64,000 nucleotides of DNA from Planctomycetota bacterium (lineage in GTDB: Bacteria > Planctomycetota > UBA1135 > GCA-002748355), in the NCBI GenBank assembly GCA_027021385.1, contig JALUUL010000079.1, forward strand, positions 69,738 through 133,737, given 5' to 3'. This document shows positions 1-7,867 of the stretch, one piece after another (the first letter of the stretch is position 1; each line of letters begins with the position of its first letter). The notes beneath the pieces were generated by a model. The model worked only from the letters and a program-made list of their open reading frames with translations. It was not told the DNA's origin and did not search any database. A program made the position numbers and the translations under genes.

Positions 1-2
1 AG

Positions 3-1487
3 GTCGAGGATTCGGTGCGGCGCTCTCAGGCGCGCCTGGCCGAACTCCAGGAGCGCAGGGCGGGGATCGAGGCCGAATGGAAGGGCTTGATGGAACGCCG
101 CAGCCTTCTCCGCAAGAGCCTGGAGGATCTCGGGGGACGGCTCGAACAGGGAGCCGCGGCGACCTGTGCGATGGAGGAGGAGGCGGAGTCCCTCGACCTC
201 CGACTGTCGGAATCCCTGGGCGCGTGCCTGGCCGGATCCCTGGAGGAGGCGCGTGCCGTCACCCGGCTGGAGAGCGCGACCGCCCGGCGCAGCGAACTCC
301 TGCGGGGACGGGAGACTTCCCGGCGGGACGAGGAGCGCATGGAGCGGGAGGTGGAGGAGGCCCGCGAGGAGCGCACGAAACTCCGGATGAAGGAGAAGGA
401 GACCTCGTTTGCGCTCATGGAACTCGAGCGCCGGATGCGGGAGGAGTGCGGGGTCGAACTCGCGCGCCTCGCCGGGAAGGTCGAGGGCTACGGTCTCTGG
501 GCGCCCGAACCGATCCTCGGGCCCCCGCTTCCGGAAGATGCCGGGATCCGGCAAAGGGTCCTGGACTCCTCCTTGAAGGGCCCGCTCGCCCCGCCCGATT
601 TCTACCTCGCCGAGCAAAGCCTACCCAGGCTATGGGAGGAGGAGGGTTTCGATCTCGGGGAAGCCCGGAAGGAGTGCGAACTCCTCTCCAACAAGATCGC
701 GCGGATGGGGTCGGTGAACCTCGCGGCCGAGGAGGAACTCGAGAGGGAGGAAGAGGAGTCCGAGCAGCTCGAGAAGGATTGCAAGGACCTCGAGGCCGCC
801 AGGCGGAATCTCTGGGAGACGATCCGGGAGATCAACCAGAGGTCGAAGGATCTCTTCGAGCGGACCTTCGCGGAGGCTCGGCGGAACTTCCAGGAGATCT
901 TCCGGATCCTCTTCCAGGGGGGAAGGGCCGACATCCGCCTCGTCGAGACCGAGGATCCTCTCGAGGCGGGGATCGAGATCCTGGCCCAACCTCCCGGGAA
1001 GGAACTCCAGTCGATCCGGCTCCTCTCGGGCGGGGAGAGATCCCTGACCGCGCTCGCGATCCTCTTCGCCCTCTTCAAGGTCAAGCCCTCCCCGTTCTGC
1101 ATTCTGGACGAGGTCGACGCGGCCCTGGACGAGACGAACGTGGAGCGTTTCCTGCGGGTGTTGGGACAGTTCACGGAGAAGACCCAGTTCCTCGTCATCA
1201 CGCACCACAAGCGCACGATGGTCGCCTGCCAGGTCCTCTACGGAGTCACGATGCCCCGCAAGGGCGTGTCGGCCCGCATGAGCGTCCGCCTCGAGGATGT
1301 CCGTTCGGGGAGAGTCGACCGGGTCCTCGAGACTCCGGGAACGCCCGGAGCTGGCCGGCGGAGAGCTTCCCCTCCGGCCGGGATCCCCTCCCGGGATCGA
1401 GGGGCCGCCGAGACCCTCGGCGCCGATCCCGCCGGGGCCCGGCGGCGCATCGCCGGCGAGGAGAAACTCGGTTTCGAACTGGATTGA
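3..1487 (+). CDS. smc: Chromosome segregation protein SMC, C-terminal part (5' truncated by window edge)
   Basis: SMC is the ATPase of the chromosome-organising condensin complex. The frame is open from base 3, so the start lies outside the window; about 494 residues remain of a family usually near 1,150-1,200. What is visible is the second coiled-coil arm, rich in Glu, Arg and Leu, and then the C-terminal ATPase head. The head carries the ABC signature LLSGGERSLTALAI and the Walker B/D-loop stretch CILDEVDAALDETN, and ITHHK follows as the switch histidine region. After the usual end (SVRLED) there is an extra tail of about 70 residues rich in Pro, Gly and Arg that I do not recognise. The family assignment is firm. 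Confidence 0.95.
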   Translation, partial: VEDSVRRSQARLAELQERRAGIEAEWKGLMERRSLLRKSLEDLGGRLEQGAAATCAMEEEAESLDLRLSESLGACLAGSLEEARAVTRLESATARRSELLRGRETSRRDEERMEREVEEAREERTKLRMKEKETSFALMELERRMREECGVELARLAGKVEGYGLWAPEPILGPPLPEDAGIRQRVLDSSLKGPLAPPDFYLAEQSLPRLWEEEGFDLGEARKECELLSNKIARMGSVNLAAEEELEREEEESEQLEKDCKDLEAARRNLWETIREINQRSKDLFERTFAEARRNFQEIFRILFQGGRADIRLVETEDPLEAGIEILAQPPGKELQSIRLLSGGERSLTALAILFALFKVKPSPFCILDEVDAALDETNVERFLRVLGQFTEKTQFLVITHHKRTMVACQVLYGVTMPRKGVSARMSVRLEDVRSGRVDRVLETPGTPGAGRRRASPPAGIPSRDRGAAETLGADPAGARRRIAGEEKLGFELD

Positions 1488-1550
1488 TCGATCCGGCGAC
1501 TCCCGGGATCCGCGTTCCACCCCCTCGAAGCGGAGCCCTTGAGGGAAGGG

Positions 1551-2126
1551 CTAGGGCAGGCGGGCCCGACTCGCGACCGCAAGGGACTTCGAACCGTAAC
1601 GGTATCCCCAATGCAGGCAGACGCGGAGGATGCGCGCGGGATCGAGGCCCGAGGAGAGGGGGAAGCGGAGGAGGACGAGAGCGCGTTCTCCGGGGCGAAG
1701 GCGGGTCGGCGCCTCCTTCCACGAATCCTCTTCTTCGTCGAAGGCCAGAGCCGAGGTCGCGGTGAGCCGCGGCCCCATCGAGAGGGCGAGTCTCGTTTTT
1801 CCCCAGGCGAACTCCATCGGACGGTCCCCACCGTTCTCCAGGGTGAAGGTCGCGACGAAGGCCGTTCTTCCGCTCTTCCTCCCCGATCCCGTCTCCTCGA
1901 GGTCCTCCTCGGCGAGGGCGAGTTCCACCTCGGCCCGCACTCCATGCGGATGCACGATCGCGGGAGCCTGCCCGATCTCGGAGAGGGTCCCGCGGTCCAC
2001 CAGGTCGGGAAGTCGGGGGAGGAGGATCTCCCGGCCGCTCCTGCAGGAGGCGGGGAGCAGCAAGGAGAAAAGAAGAAGGGGAGGAACGTGCGGGCGGTTC
2101 CGAGGGGAAAGAGGTCCGGGTCTCAC
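1551..2126 (-). CDS. Putative lipoprotein of unknown function
   Basis: A 191-residue protein. It begins with basic residues, a hydrophobic Leu-rich stretch and a lipobox-like LPAS-Cys near residue 28, so it is probably anchored to a membrane through a lipidated cysteine. The remainder alternates hydrophobic and charged residues in a way that suggests a beta-sandwich, with phrases such as TFTLENGGDRPMEF resembling bacterial Ig-like or BsuPI-like domains. That resemblance is weak. It lies convergent to smc and divergent from the M28 peptidase gene. The lipoprotein signal is the main reason for calling this strand rather than the overlapping plus-strand frames. Confidence 0.55.
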   Translation of the reverse strand: MRPGPLSPRNRPHVPPLLLFSLLLPASCRSGREILLPRLPDLVDRGTLSEIGQAPAIVHPHGVRAEVELALAEEDLEETGSGRKSGRTAFVATFTLENGGDRPMEFAWGKTRLALSMGPRLTATSALAFDEEEDSWKEAPTRLRPGERALVLLRFPLSSGLDPARILRVCLHWGYRYGSKSLAVASRARLP

Positions 2127-2374
2127 GAGGCCCGCAGCCTAGCGGGTCGCCGAGGGATTCTCGACCGGCGTGCTTTCGAGACCGAGCCCCTTCCACGACG
2201 GCTTGCAGGGAGGAGTTCCTCCCGAAGCCGGGAAGGGGACCCTGGGGCGCCCGAATCGGGAAGGACTCGGACAGGATTCGTTTCGTTCCCTCTTCCGGGG
2301 AGGATGCCGGGCCCGTTTCCGTATAGGCTGTTTCGCTTTCCGCCCCCCGCCGACCCACGGCTCGAGGAAACCCG

Positions 2375-4033
2375 ATGGTATCCGGTCGCAGTCTTTTCCT
2401 CTCCGTCCTCCTTCTTCCCGCCGCCCTCCTTTCCCAGAAGGCCCCGGTTCCCCCCTTCCATGGCCAGAGTCTCGAGGAGGCGCTGAAGGAAGCCCCCGCG
2501 GCCTTGGAATCGATCCTCGAGAAGGACCTGCGGAAGCATGCCTTCGAACTGGCCTCCAAAGCCTACCAGGGCCGTCTGACGGGAACCCCGGGGCAAATCA
2601 AGACGGCCGAATACATCGCGGCTCATTTTCGCAAGCTCGGTCTGAAACCCCTTCGCCCCCTTGCGGCGGGGAAGGGAGGGAAGAAGCGTGGGCGCCCCTC
2701 GTTCTTCCAGGGCTATCCGATCACTCTGAACAAGGTTCTCGAAGGCTCGGGGCTCCTCGATTCGAAGGGGAGGCTCCTCCACCGGCACGGGGGCTGGCTT
2801 TCCTCCGACGGGGAGAAGGTCGAGACCGCGGGCAAGCTGATCTTCCTCGGACGGGGGCGCCGGGGGGATTTCGAGGGGCAGGATCTGAAGGGCTTGATCC
2901 CCGTCCTGGACATGACCCTTCCGAAGAAGAACCGGCGGATGACCGTCATGCGCGCGATGGGGGAGGGGTTCCGCCTGCTCGGGAAGCTCCGCGGTCTGGC
3001 GAAGCGGGCCTCGGAGAACGGTGCCCGGGGGCTCGTCGTCCTTTACTCGAAGTTCCCGACTTCGCTCGCGAACGCCCTGAACTTCGTGGGCATCTATCCC
3101 GGGAAGCCCCGCGTCTCTCTGGAGGGGAAACGCAGGGGCGGCATGAGTTTCATGATGCGGACCAAGGTTCCCGTCCTCGTGCTCGGCGACGAGGACGCCT
3201 CCGAGGTCCTGGGAGTCTTCGGGCTCGAGTTCGAGACCCTCCGCAAGGATCGGGAAGAGGGGAAGTCCTCGGTCGGGGAACTCAGCAAGGGGACCTATTC
3301 GTTCCGCTTCGAAACGGAGGTCGAGCATTCCCGGGCCCTGAACGTATGTGCCTACCTTCCCGGAAGAGATCCGAAACTGAAGAAGGAGGCCGTCGTCTAC
3401 TCCGGCCACATGGACCACCTCGGGATGGCTCCGGACGGAAGGATCTTCTTCGGGGCGGACGACAACGGGTCCGGGACTTCTTGCATCCTGGAGATCGCGG
3501 AGGCCTACGCGAAGCTCCCGAAACGGTTACGGCCGAAGCGGAGCATCCTCTTCCTCATTGTTTCCGGGGAAGAACTCGGACTCTGGGGTTCGGCGCATTT
3601 CGTCGAACATCCGCGCTGGCGGCTCGAGGACCTCGTCGCCGACATCAACATGGACATGGTCGGACGGAGCACGGACAAGGTCCCCTCCGACGCGATCGCC
3701 CTGACCCCCACCTACCGGAACCGGGATTTCTCGACCCTGGCCGGTGAGACAGCCTGGCTTGGGAAGGCCTTCGGGCTGCGGATGACGAACGGGGACCGGT
3801 TCTATCGGAGGAGCGACCACTACAACTTCGCGAAGAAGGGTATCCCGGTCGTCTTCTTCTGCGACGACGAGCATGCCGACTACCACATGCCGACCGACAC
3901 GCCGGACAAGCTCGAGTTCGAGAAGATGGTCCGGGTCTCCCGCCTCTCCTTCCTGCTCGGGTACCGGGTCGCGAATCGAGCGGAACGACCCGAGCGGATC
4001 GGTCGATCGGAGGGCTGGTTCGAGGGCAACTGA
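2375..4033 (+). CDS. Secreted M28-family zinc aminopeptidase with PA-like insert
   Basis: A 552-residue exported peptidase predicted to remove N-terminal amino acids outside the cytoplasm. Residues 1-22 form a signal peptide (SLFLSVLLLPAALLSQ). A protease-associated-like region lies around residues 150-290 (ENGARGLVVLYSKFP). The M28 catalytic half follows, with the co-catalytic zinc ligands visible in order: His in SGHMDHLG, bridging Asp in GADDNGSG, the Glu pair in SGEELG, Asp in INMDMVG and His in DYHMPTDT. The length suits PA-containing M28 enzymes. It stands alone between the divergent lipoprotein gene and fbp. Substrate is unknown. Confidence 0.88.
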   Translation: MVSGRSLFLSVLLLPAALLSQKAPVPPFHGQSLEEALKEAPAALESILEKDLRKHAFELASKAYQGRLTGTPGQIKTAEYIAAHFRKLGLKPLRPLAAGKGGKKRGRPSFFQGYPITLNKVLEGSGLLDSKGRLLHRHGGWLSSDGEKVETAGKLIFLGRGRRGDFEGQDLKGLIPVLDMTLPKKNRRMTVMRAMGEGFRLLGKLRGLAKRASENGARGLVVLYSKFPTSLANALNFVGIYPGKPRVSLEGKRRGGMSFMMRTKVPVLVLGDEDASEVLGVFGLEFETLRKDREEGKSSVGELSKGTYSFRFETEVEHSRALNVCAYLPGRDPKLKKEAVVYSGHMDHLGMAPDGRIFFGADDNGSGTSCILEIAEAYAKLPKRLRPKRSILFLIVSGEELGLWGSAHFVEHPRWRLEDLVADINMDMVGRSTDKVPSDAIALTPTYRNRDFSTLAGETAWLGKAFGLRMTNGDRFYRRSDHYNFAKKGIPVVFFCDDEHADYHMPTDTPDKLEFEKMVRVSRLSFLLGYRVANRAERPERIGRSEGWFEGN

Positions 4034-4125
4034 AGGGTCCGGGAATCTCTGTCTCCCGGAAATGGCCGGCCGGGCGGACTTGCATCCCGGCCCGGGGATC
4101 GGATCATGTCGGCTTCATGGAGCCC

Positions 4126-4134
4126 GAGGAGGGG
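4126..4134 (+). promoter_or_regulatory. Ribosome binding site fixing the fbp start
   Basis: GAGGAGGGG lies four bases before the ATG at 4139. An in-frame ATG 33 bases upstream (4106) has no comparable site, so the downstream ATG is the better start. Confidence 0.7.
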
Positions 4135-4138
4135 CGCG

Positions 4139-5131
4139 ATGCCGAACCCGACCCTGATCGAACACATCCTGAAGAGCCAGCCCCACGAGGCGCACGGCGA
4201 ACTATCCCGGATCCTGGCCCGCCTCTCCCTTGCCGGTCGGATGATCGCCCAGCGGATCCTGAACGCGGGGTTCCTCGGCGAGCACGGCGAGGCCGGATCG
4301 GTCAATGTCCAGGGGGAAGAGCAGCAGAAGCTCGACGTTCTCGCGAACGAGATCTTCAAGCGGGTCTTCGAGACCCTTCCTTCGGTCAACGCCCTCGGCT
4401 CCGAGGAATGCGAGGAGATCATGTACTACCCGGACTCCGATCGGCGCGGGAAGTACATCGTCCTCTTCGATCCGCTCGACGGTTCGGGCAACATCGACAT
4501 CAACGGAAGCCTGGGTTCGATCTTCTCGGTCCACCGCAGACGCGGGGGGGAGGGCCGGGCGGAGCTCGGCGACTTCCTCCAACCCGGGTCCCGTCAGGTC
4601 GCCGCGGGGTACATCCTCTACGGTCCGGCGACGGTCTTCGTCTACACGGTTCCGGGTCAGACCGGAGTGAACGCCTTCACGCTGGACCGCTCGGTGGGGG
4701 AGTTCTTCCTGACCCACCGGGATATCCTGATTCCGGAAGGGAAGGGCAGCTATTCGGTCAACGAGTCGAACGAGCCGAAGTGGACGGAGGAGGTCCGGAA
4801 CCTCGTGGCCTCCTTCCGGCGGGGGGAGGCAACGGTCGGAAAGCGTTCGGCCCGCTACACGGGGGCGCTCGTCGCGGACTTCCACCGGACGCTGCTCAAG
4901 GGGGGGATCTTCCTCTATCCGCCGCTGAAGGACCGCCCGCGGGGAAAACTCAGGTACCTCTACGAGGCCTCCCCCCTGGCCATGGTCGCGGAGAACGCGG
5001 GAGGGGCCGCCTCCGACGGATCGCTCCGCCTGCTGGACCTCGAGCCCCGGGAACTCCACGAGCGCTGCCCGCTCTATATCGGCTCCAAGGCGGACGTCGA
5101 ATACGCGGTTTCGAAGCTCCGGGAGACTTGA
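4139..5131 (+). CDS. fbp: Fructose-1,6-bisphosphatase class I
   Basis: Hydrolyses fructose 1,6-bisphosphate to fructose 6-phosphate in gluconeogenesis or the reductive pentose phosphate cycle, in the cytoplasm. At 330 residues it has the usual class I length. The metal-binding and active-site signature LFDPLDGSGNID is intact near residue 115, preceded by the GSEECEE acidic cluster. The sugar-phosphate region SARYTGALVADFHRTL and the C-terminal ASPLAMVAENAGG are also present. It is followed directly by a tRNA gene. No allosteric claim can be made from the sequence. Confidence 0.95.
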   Translation: MPNPTLIEHILKSQPHEAHGELSRILARLSLAGRMIAQRILNAGFLGEHGEAGSVNVQGEEQQKLDVLANEIFKRVFETLPSVNALGSEECEEIMYYPDSDRRGKYIVLFDPLDGSGNIDINGSLGSIFSVHRRRGGEGRAELGDFLQPGSRQVAAGYILYGPATVFVYTVPGQTGVNAFTLDRSVGEFFLTHRDILIPEGKGSYSVNESNEPKWTEEVRNLVASFRRGEATVGKRSARYTGALVADFHRTLLKGGIFLYPPLKDRPRGKLRYLYEASPLAMVAENAGGAASDGSLRLLDLEPRELHERCPLYIGSKADVEYAVSKLRET

Positions 5132-5166
5132 GCGGAAGTCCTCCCCGCGGTAGGCAGGACTTCTCG

Positions 5167-5250
5167 GCGAGAGTGGCGGAACGGCAGACGCGGCGGACTT
5201 AAAATCCGCTCCCTCACGGGGTCCGGGTTCGAATCCCGGCTCTCGCACCA
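5167..5250 (+). tRNA. tRNA-Leu(UAA)
   Basis: An 84-base gene with a 7-bp acceptor stem (GCGAGAG with CTCTCGC at 5240-5246), discriminator A and an encoded CCA. The anticodon stem GCGGA/TCCGC (5193-5197/5205-5209) encloses the loop CTTAAAA, giving anticodon TAA at 5200-5202. There is a long variable arm typical of class II Leu tRNA and a T-loop GTTCGAAT. It lies between fbp and the CLC gene, which is on the opposite strand. Confidence 0.97.
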
Positions 5251-5272
5251 TGGTTCCGAGGGCTGGGAGTCC

Positions 5273-7180
5273 TCAGTTCTCCCGCATCGCATCCAGTTCG
5301 TCGAGCTTGCGCTGGTAGGCCCGGGTGATGGCTCTCCGCGGCAGGAGACCGAGGAGGGTCTGCTTGTCGTCCGGCATGACGACCGGAAGGGAGTCGAGCT
5401 TCTTCTGGTCGAAGCGGACCATGGCCGTGTGGAGGTCGTCGTCGAGGCTGAGGACGATCGGGTCGGTGACCATCAAGTCGTCGGCGAGCATGAACGAGTA
5501 GAGGCTCTGCTCGAAAGTCAGGGCGCGCACGTCGTGGGAGGAGAAGATTCCGATGAACCGTTCCTCCTCGTCCAGGACCGGGAAGTAGTCCTGGGTCGTC
5601 GTGGCGATCAGGTCGATGATCTCGGAGAGCGGGGTGGTCTGCCGGACCGTGATGAGGCCGGGGTTGGGCTCGAAGATCTCCGCGACGGTCATCTTCTCGA
5701 GGAGGGGGACCATGTACTCGCCGCGATGGGCGAGGGACTTGGCACGGTTCGCGACCTGTTTGACGTAGAGGGTCCAGCGCGGGCACAGGAGGAAGGTCAG
5801 GGCGCAGACCCACATGGCCGGCAGGAGGAGTTCGTAGGAGCCCGTCATCTCGCTGACCATGATGATCGTCGAGATCGGAGTCGAGGCCGCTCCGGCGAAG
5901 AACCCGCTCATGCCGACGAGCACGAAGGGTTCGGGGCGGGCGATCCAACCCCACTGGTGGAAGAGAAGGCCGAGCGCGCCTCCGATCCCTCCGCCGATGA
6001 CCATGCTCGGGCCGAACACCCCGCCGCTCCCCCCGCTGGAGATCGTGAGAGAGGTCGTGACGGCCTTTCCGGCGGCGACGAGAAGGAGCAACAGGGCTCC
6101 CTCGTAGCCGAGGATCCTTCCGTCGAGGGATTCCTGCAGGATGCCGTAACCGTGGGAGAGGACGCCCAGGGCCCGCTCGTCGCCCAGGCCCTTCCAGAGG
6201 AGGACGGCGACGGCCCCGGTCAGAAGTCCCCCCGCGGCGGCCCAGAGCGGACGGGGGCCCGGCAGCCTCCGCACGAGGGTCTCGATGCCGTAGAAGAAAC
6301 GGACGAAGAACCAGACCGCGGGCACGAGGGCGAGCACGAGGAGGCTGTAGGGGAGGAGTTCCCCGAGGTCCCGGAAGTGGAAGCTCTCCTGCATCCGGAA
6401 CAGGGTTCCGAAGTCCCCCGCCCAGCCGCAGAACGTGCAATAGGCGACCGAGCAGGCGAGGAAGGAGGGCATGATGACGTCCGACTCGAACTCGGCTTCG
6501 CGGTAGAGGATCTCGGCCGAGAAGAGAGCGCCCGCGAGCGGGGCGCGGAAGATCGAGCCGACTCCCGCCCCCATGCCCGCGGCCAGGAGGATCCGTCGCT
6601 GCCGGGAGGTCAGCTGGAGCATCTTCCCGAGGAACGAACCGAAGCCCGCGCCGATCTGGGCGATCGGCCCCTCGCGCCCGCCGCTCCCCCCGGTACCCAT
6701 CGATAGCGCGGTCGCGAGGGCCTTGAGGAAGGGCACGCGGCCCCGGATCAACCCGTTCTTTTCGTGGTAGGCCTCGATGCCGGCGTCGGTCCCGTGGCCC
6801 GCGGCCTCCGGCGCGAAGGCCGAGGTCAGGAGGTTGCTCAGGAAGCCGCCGAGCGCGGGGACGAGGAGGAGGGCCCACAGGACCAGCGGGCCTTCCAGGG
6901 CGAGCCCCTCTCCCATTTCGAACAGGCGGACCTCCCCCTTCGGAGCCGGTTGGTGGTATCCGACGGCCCCGTCCAGAGCGAAGCGGGACACGAACTGCAG
7001 CATCGCCTCGAAGGCCAGGGCTCCGACTCCGGCGACGAAGCCGACGAGGATCGCCAGGCCGTACATCGCGAGCGCCCCTCTCCAGACCGGACGAACGCGG
7101 GCCCAGGCCCGGCGGGTCAGGGAGAGGCGGGGAGGGGCGTCCTCCGGCGGATGGACGGGATCGAGACCCTCGGGTTTCAT
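5273..7180 (-). CDS. CLC-family chloride channel/transporter with C-terminal CBS pair
   Basis: A 635-residue inner-membrane CLC protein. About ten hydrophobic helices occupy residues 35-450, with the family motifs GTGGSGGREGPIAQIG (containing the gating Glu of GREGP) and GGSGGVFGPS. Two CBS domains follow (residues about 485-625), which in this family bind adenine nucleotides. Two positions differ from the E. coli exchanger: its filter GSGIP aligns with GHGTD here, and the internal proton-pathway Glu (LFIIEE) aligns with Ile (LFSAEI). The second change is typical of passive channels, so the protein may not be a proton-coupled exchanger. It follows the DJ-1 gene with a 4-base overlap. Confidence 0.9.
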   Translation of the reverse strand: MKPEGLDPVHPPEDAPPRLSLTRRAWARVRPVWRGALAMYGLAILVGFVAGVGALAFEAMLQFVSRFALDGAVGYHQPAPKGEVRLFEMGEGLALEGPLVLWALLLVPALGGFLSNLLTSAFAPEAAGHGTDAGIEAYHEKNGLIRGRVPFLKALATALSMGTGGSGGREGPIAQIGAGFGSFLGKMLQLTSRQRRILLAAGMGAGVGSIFRAPLAGALFSAEILYREAEFESDVIMPSFLACSVAYCTFCGWAGDFGTLFRMQESFHFRDLGELLPYSLLVLALVPAVWFFVRFFYGIETLVRRLPGPRPLWAAAGGLLTGAVAVLLWKGLGDERALGVLSHGYGILQESLDGRILGYEGALLLLLVAAGKAVTTSLTISSGGSGGVFGPSMVIGGGIGGALGLLFHQWGWIARPEPFVLVGMSGFFAGAASTPISTIIMVSEMTGSYELLLPAMWVCALTFLLCPRWTLYVKQVANRAKSLAHRGEYMVPLLEKMTVAEIFEPNPGLITVRQTTPLSEIIDLIATTTQDYFPVLDEEERFIGIFSSHDVRALTFEQSLYSFMLADDLMVTDPIVLSLDDDLHTAMVRFDQKKLDSLPVVMPDDKQTLLGLLPRRAITRAYQRKLDELDAMREN

Positions 7181-7767
7181 CGGAGATCCCAGAGAACTCC
7201 GGGGATCTCCCCCGAGGGAAAGCGCATCGGATCCGCGCAGGCCCGGGCCCTCTCCTTGCCGAAGAGGAGGACGACGAGAGTGAGGGCGAATGCGAAGGCG
7301 GCGCCCGGCCCCTGTCCGGTCACCAGGGACTCGTCCTGGACGACCGGGGCGTCGATCCAGGCCCCGGCGAAGCCCTCGATCTCGCTCCGGACCGAGGGGT
7401 GGGAGGTCATCGAGAGCCCCTTCCCGACACCGCTGGCGGCGAGAACGATCGGGGCGGCGCAGATCGCGGCCAGCGGCCGGGACCGCGCCTCGAAATCGCG
7501 CAGGAGATCATGGATCCGCGGATCTTCCGCCAGGCGCCGGGCTCCTTCCGCCCCTCCCGGAAGGAGGCAGAGATCGCCTTCCTCCTTCCCCTCGAAGGCC
7601 TTCTCGGCCTCGAGGACGAGTCCCCGGCTGCAGCGCACCGGTCCCTTGCCTCCGATTCCAAGGAGTTCGACCCCGGCCCCCGCTCTCCGCAGGACGTCGG
7701 CCGCGATGACGACCTCCATCTCCTCGGCGCCCTCGGCAAGGGGGATCAGGACCCTCGGTTCGGCCAT
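7177..7767 (-). CDS. DJ-1/PfpI superfamily protein (YajL/Hsp31-like)
   Basis: A 196-residue cytoplasmic DJ-1/PfpI protein. The conserved Glu18 of AEGAEEMEVVIAADVLRRAG and the nucleophilic cysteine of AAICAAP (Cys103, on the nucleophile elbow) match the human DJ-1 arrangement almost residue for residue at the N-terminus. Family members act in protection against reactive carbonyls or oxidative stress; which activity applies here is not visible. It is the first gene of a two-gene unit, its stop overlapping the CLC start by four bases (ATGA). Confidence 0.88.
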   Translation of the reverse strand: MAEPRVLIPLAEGAEEMEVVIAADVLRRAGAGVELLGIGGKGPVRCSRGLVLEAEKAFEGKEEGDLCLLPGGAEGARRLAEDPRIHDLLRDFEARSRPLAAICAAPIVLAASGVGKGLSMTSHPSVRSEIEGFAGAWIDAPVVQDESLVTGQGPGAAFAFALTLVVLLFGKERARACADPMRFPSGEIPGVLWDLR

Positions 7768-7867
7768 GCGAAGATCTCCGTCAGGAAGGGGACGGGAAAG
7801 GTCGGAAGCTGGAGATCTTGGGCGTTTCGGGCGGGAAACGGAACCTCGGATTTGCGTTTCCCCTGCC

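Noticed and set aside
4202..5251. Long minus-strand frame covering fbp and beginning in the tRNA (MVREPGFEPGP...)
   Set aside because: The REPGFEPG-type peptide is the well-known false translation of a tRNA T-arm; the rest is antisense to fbp.
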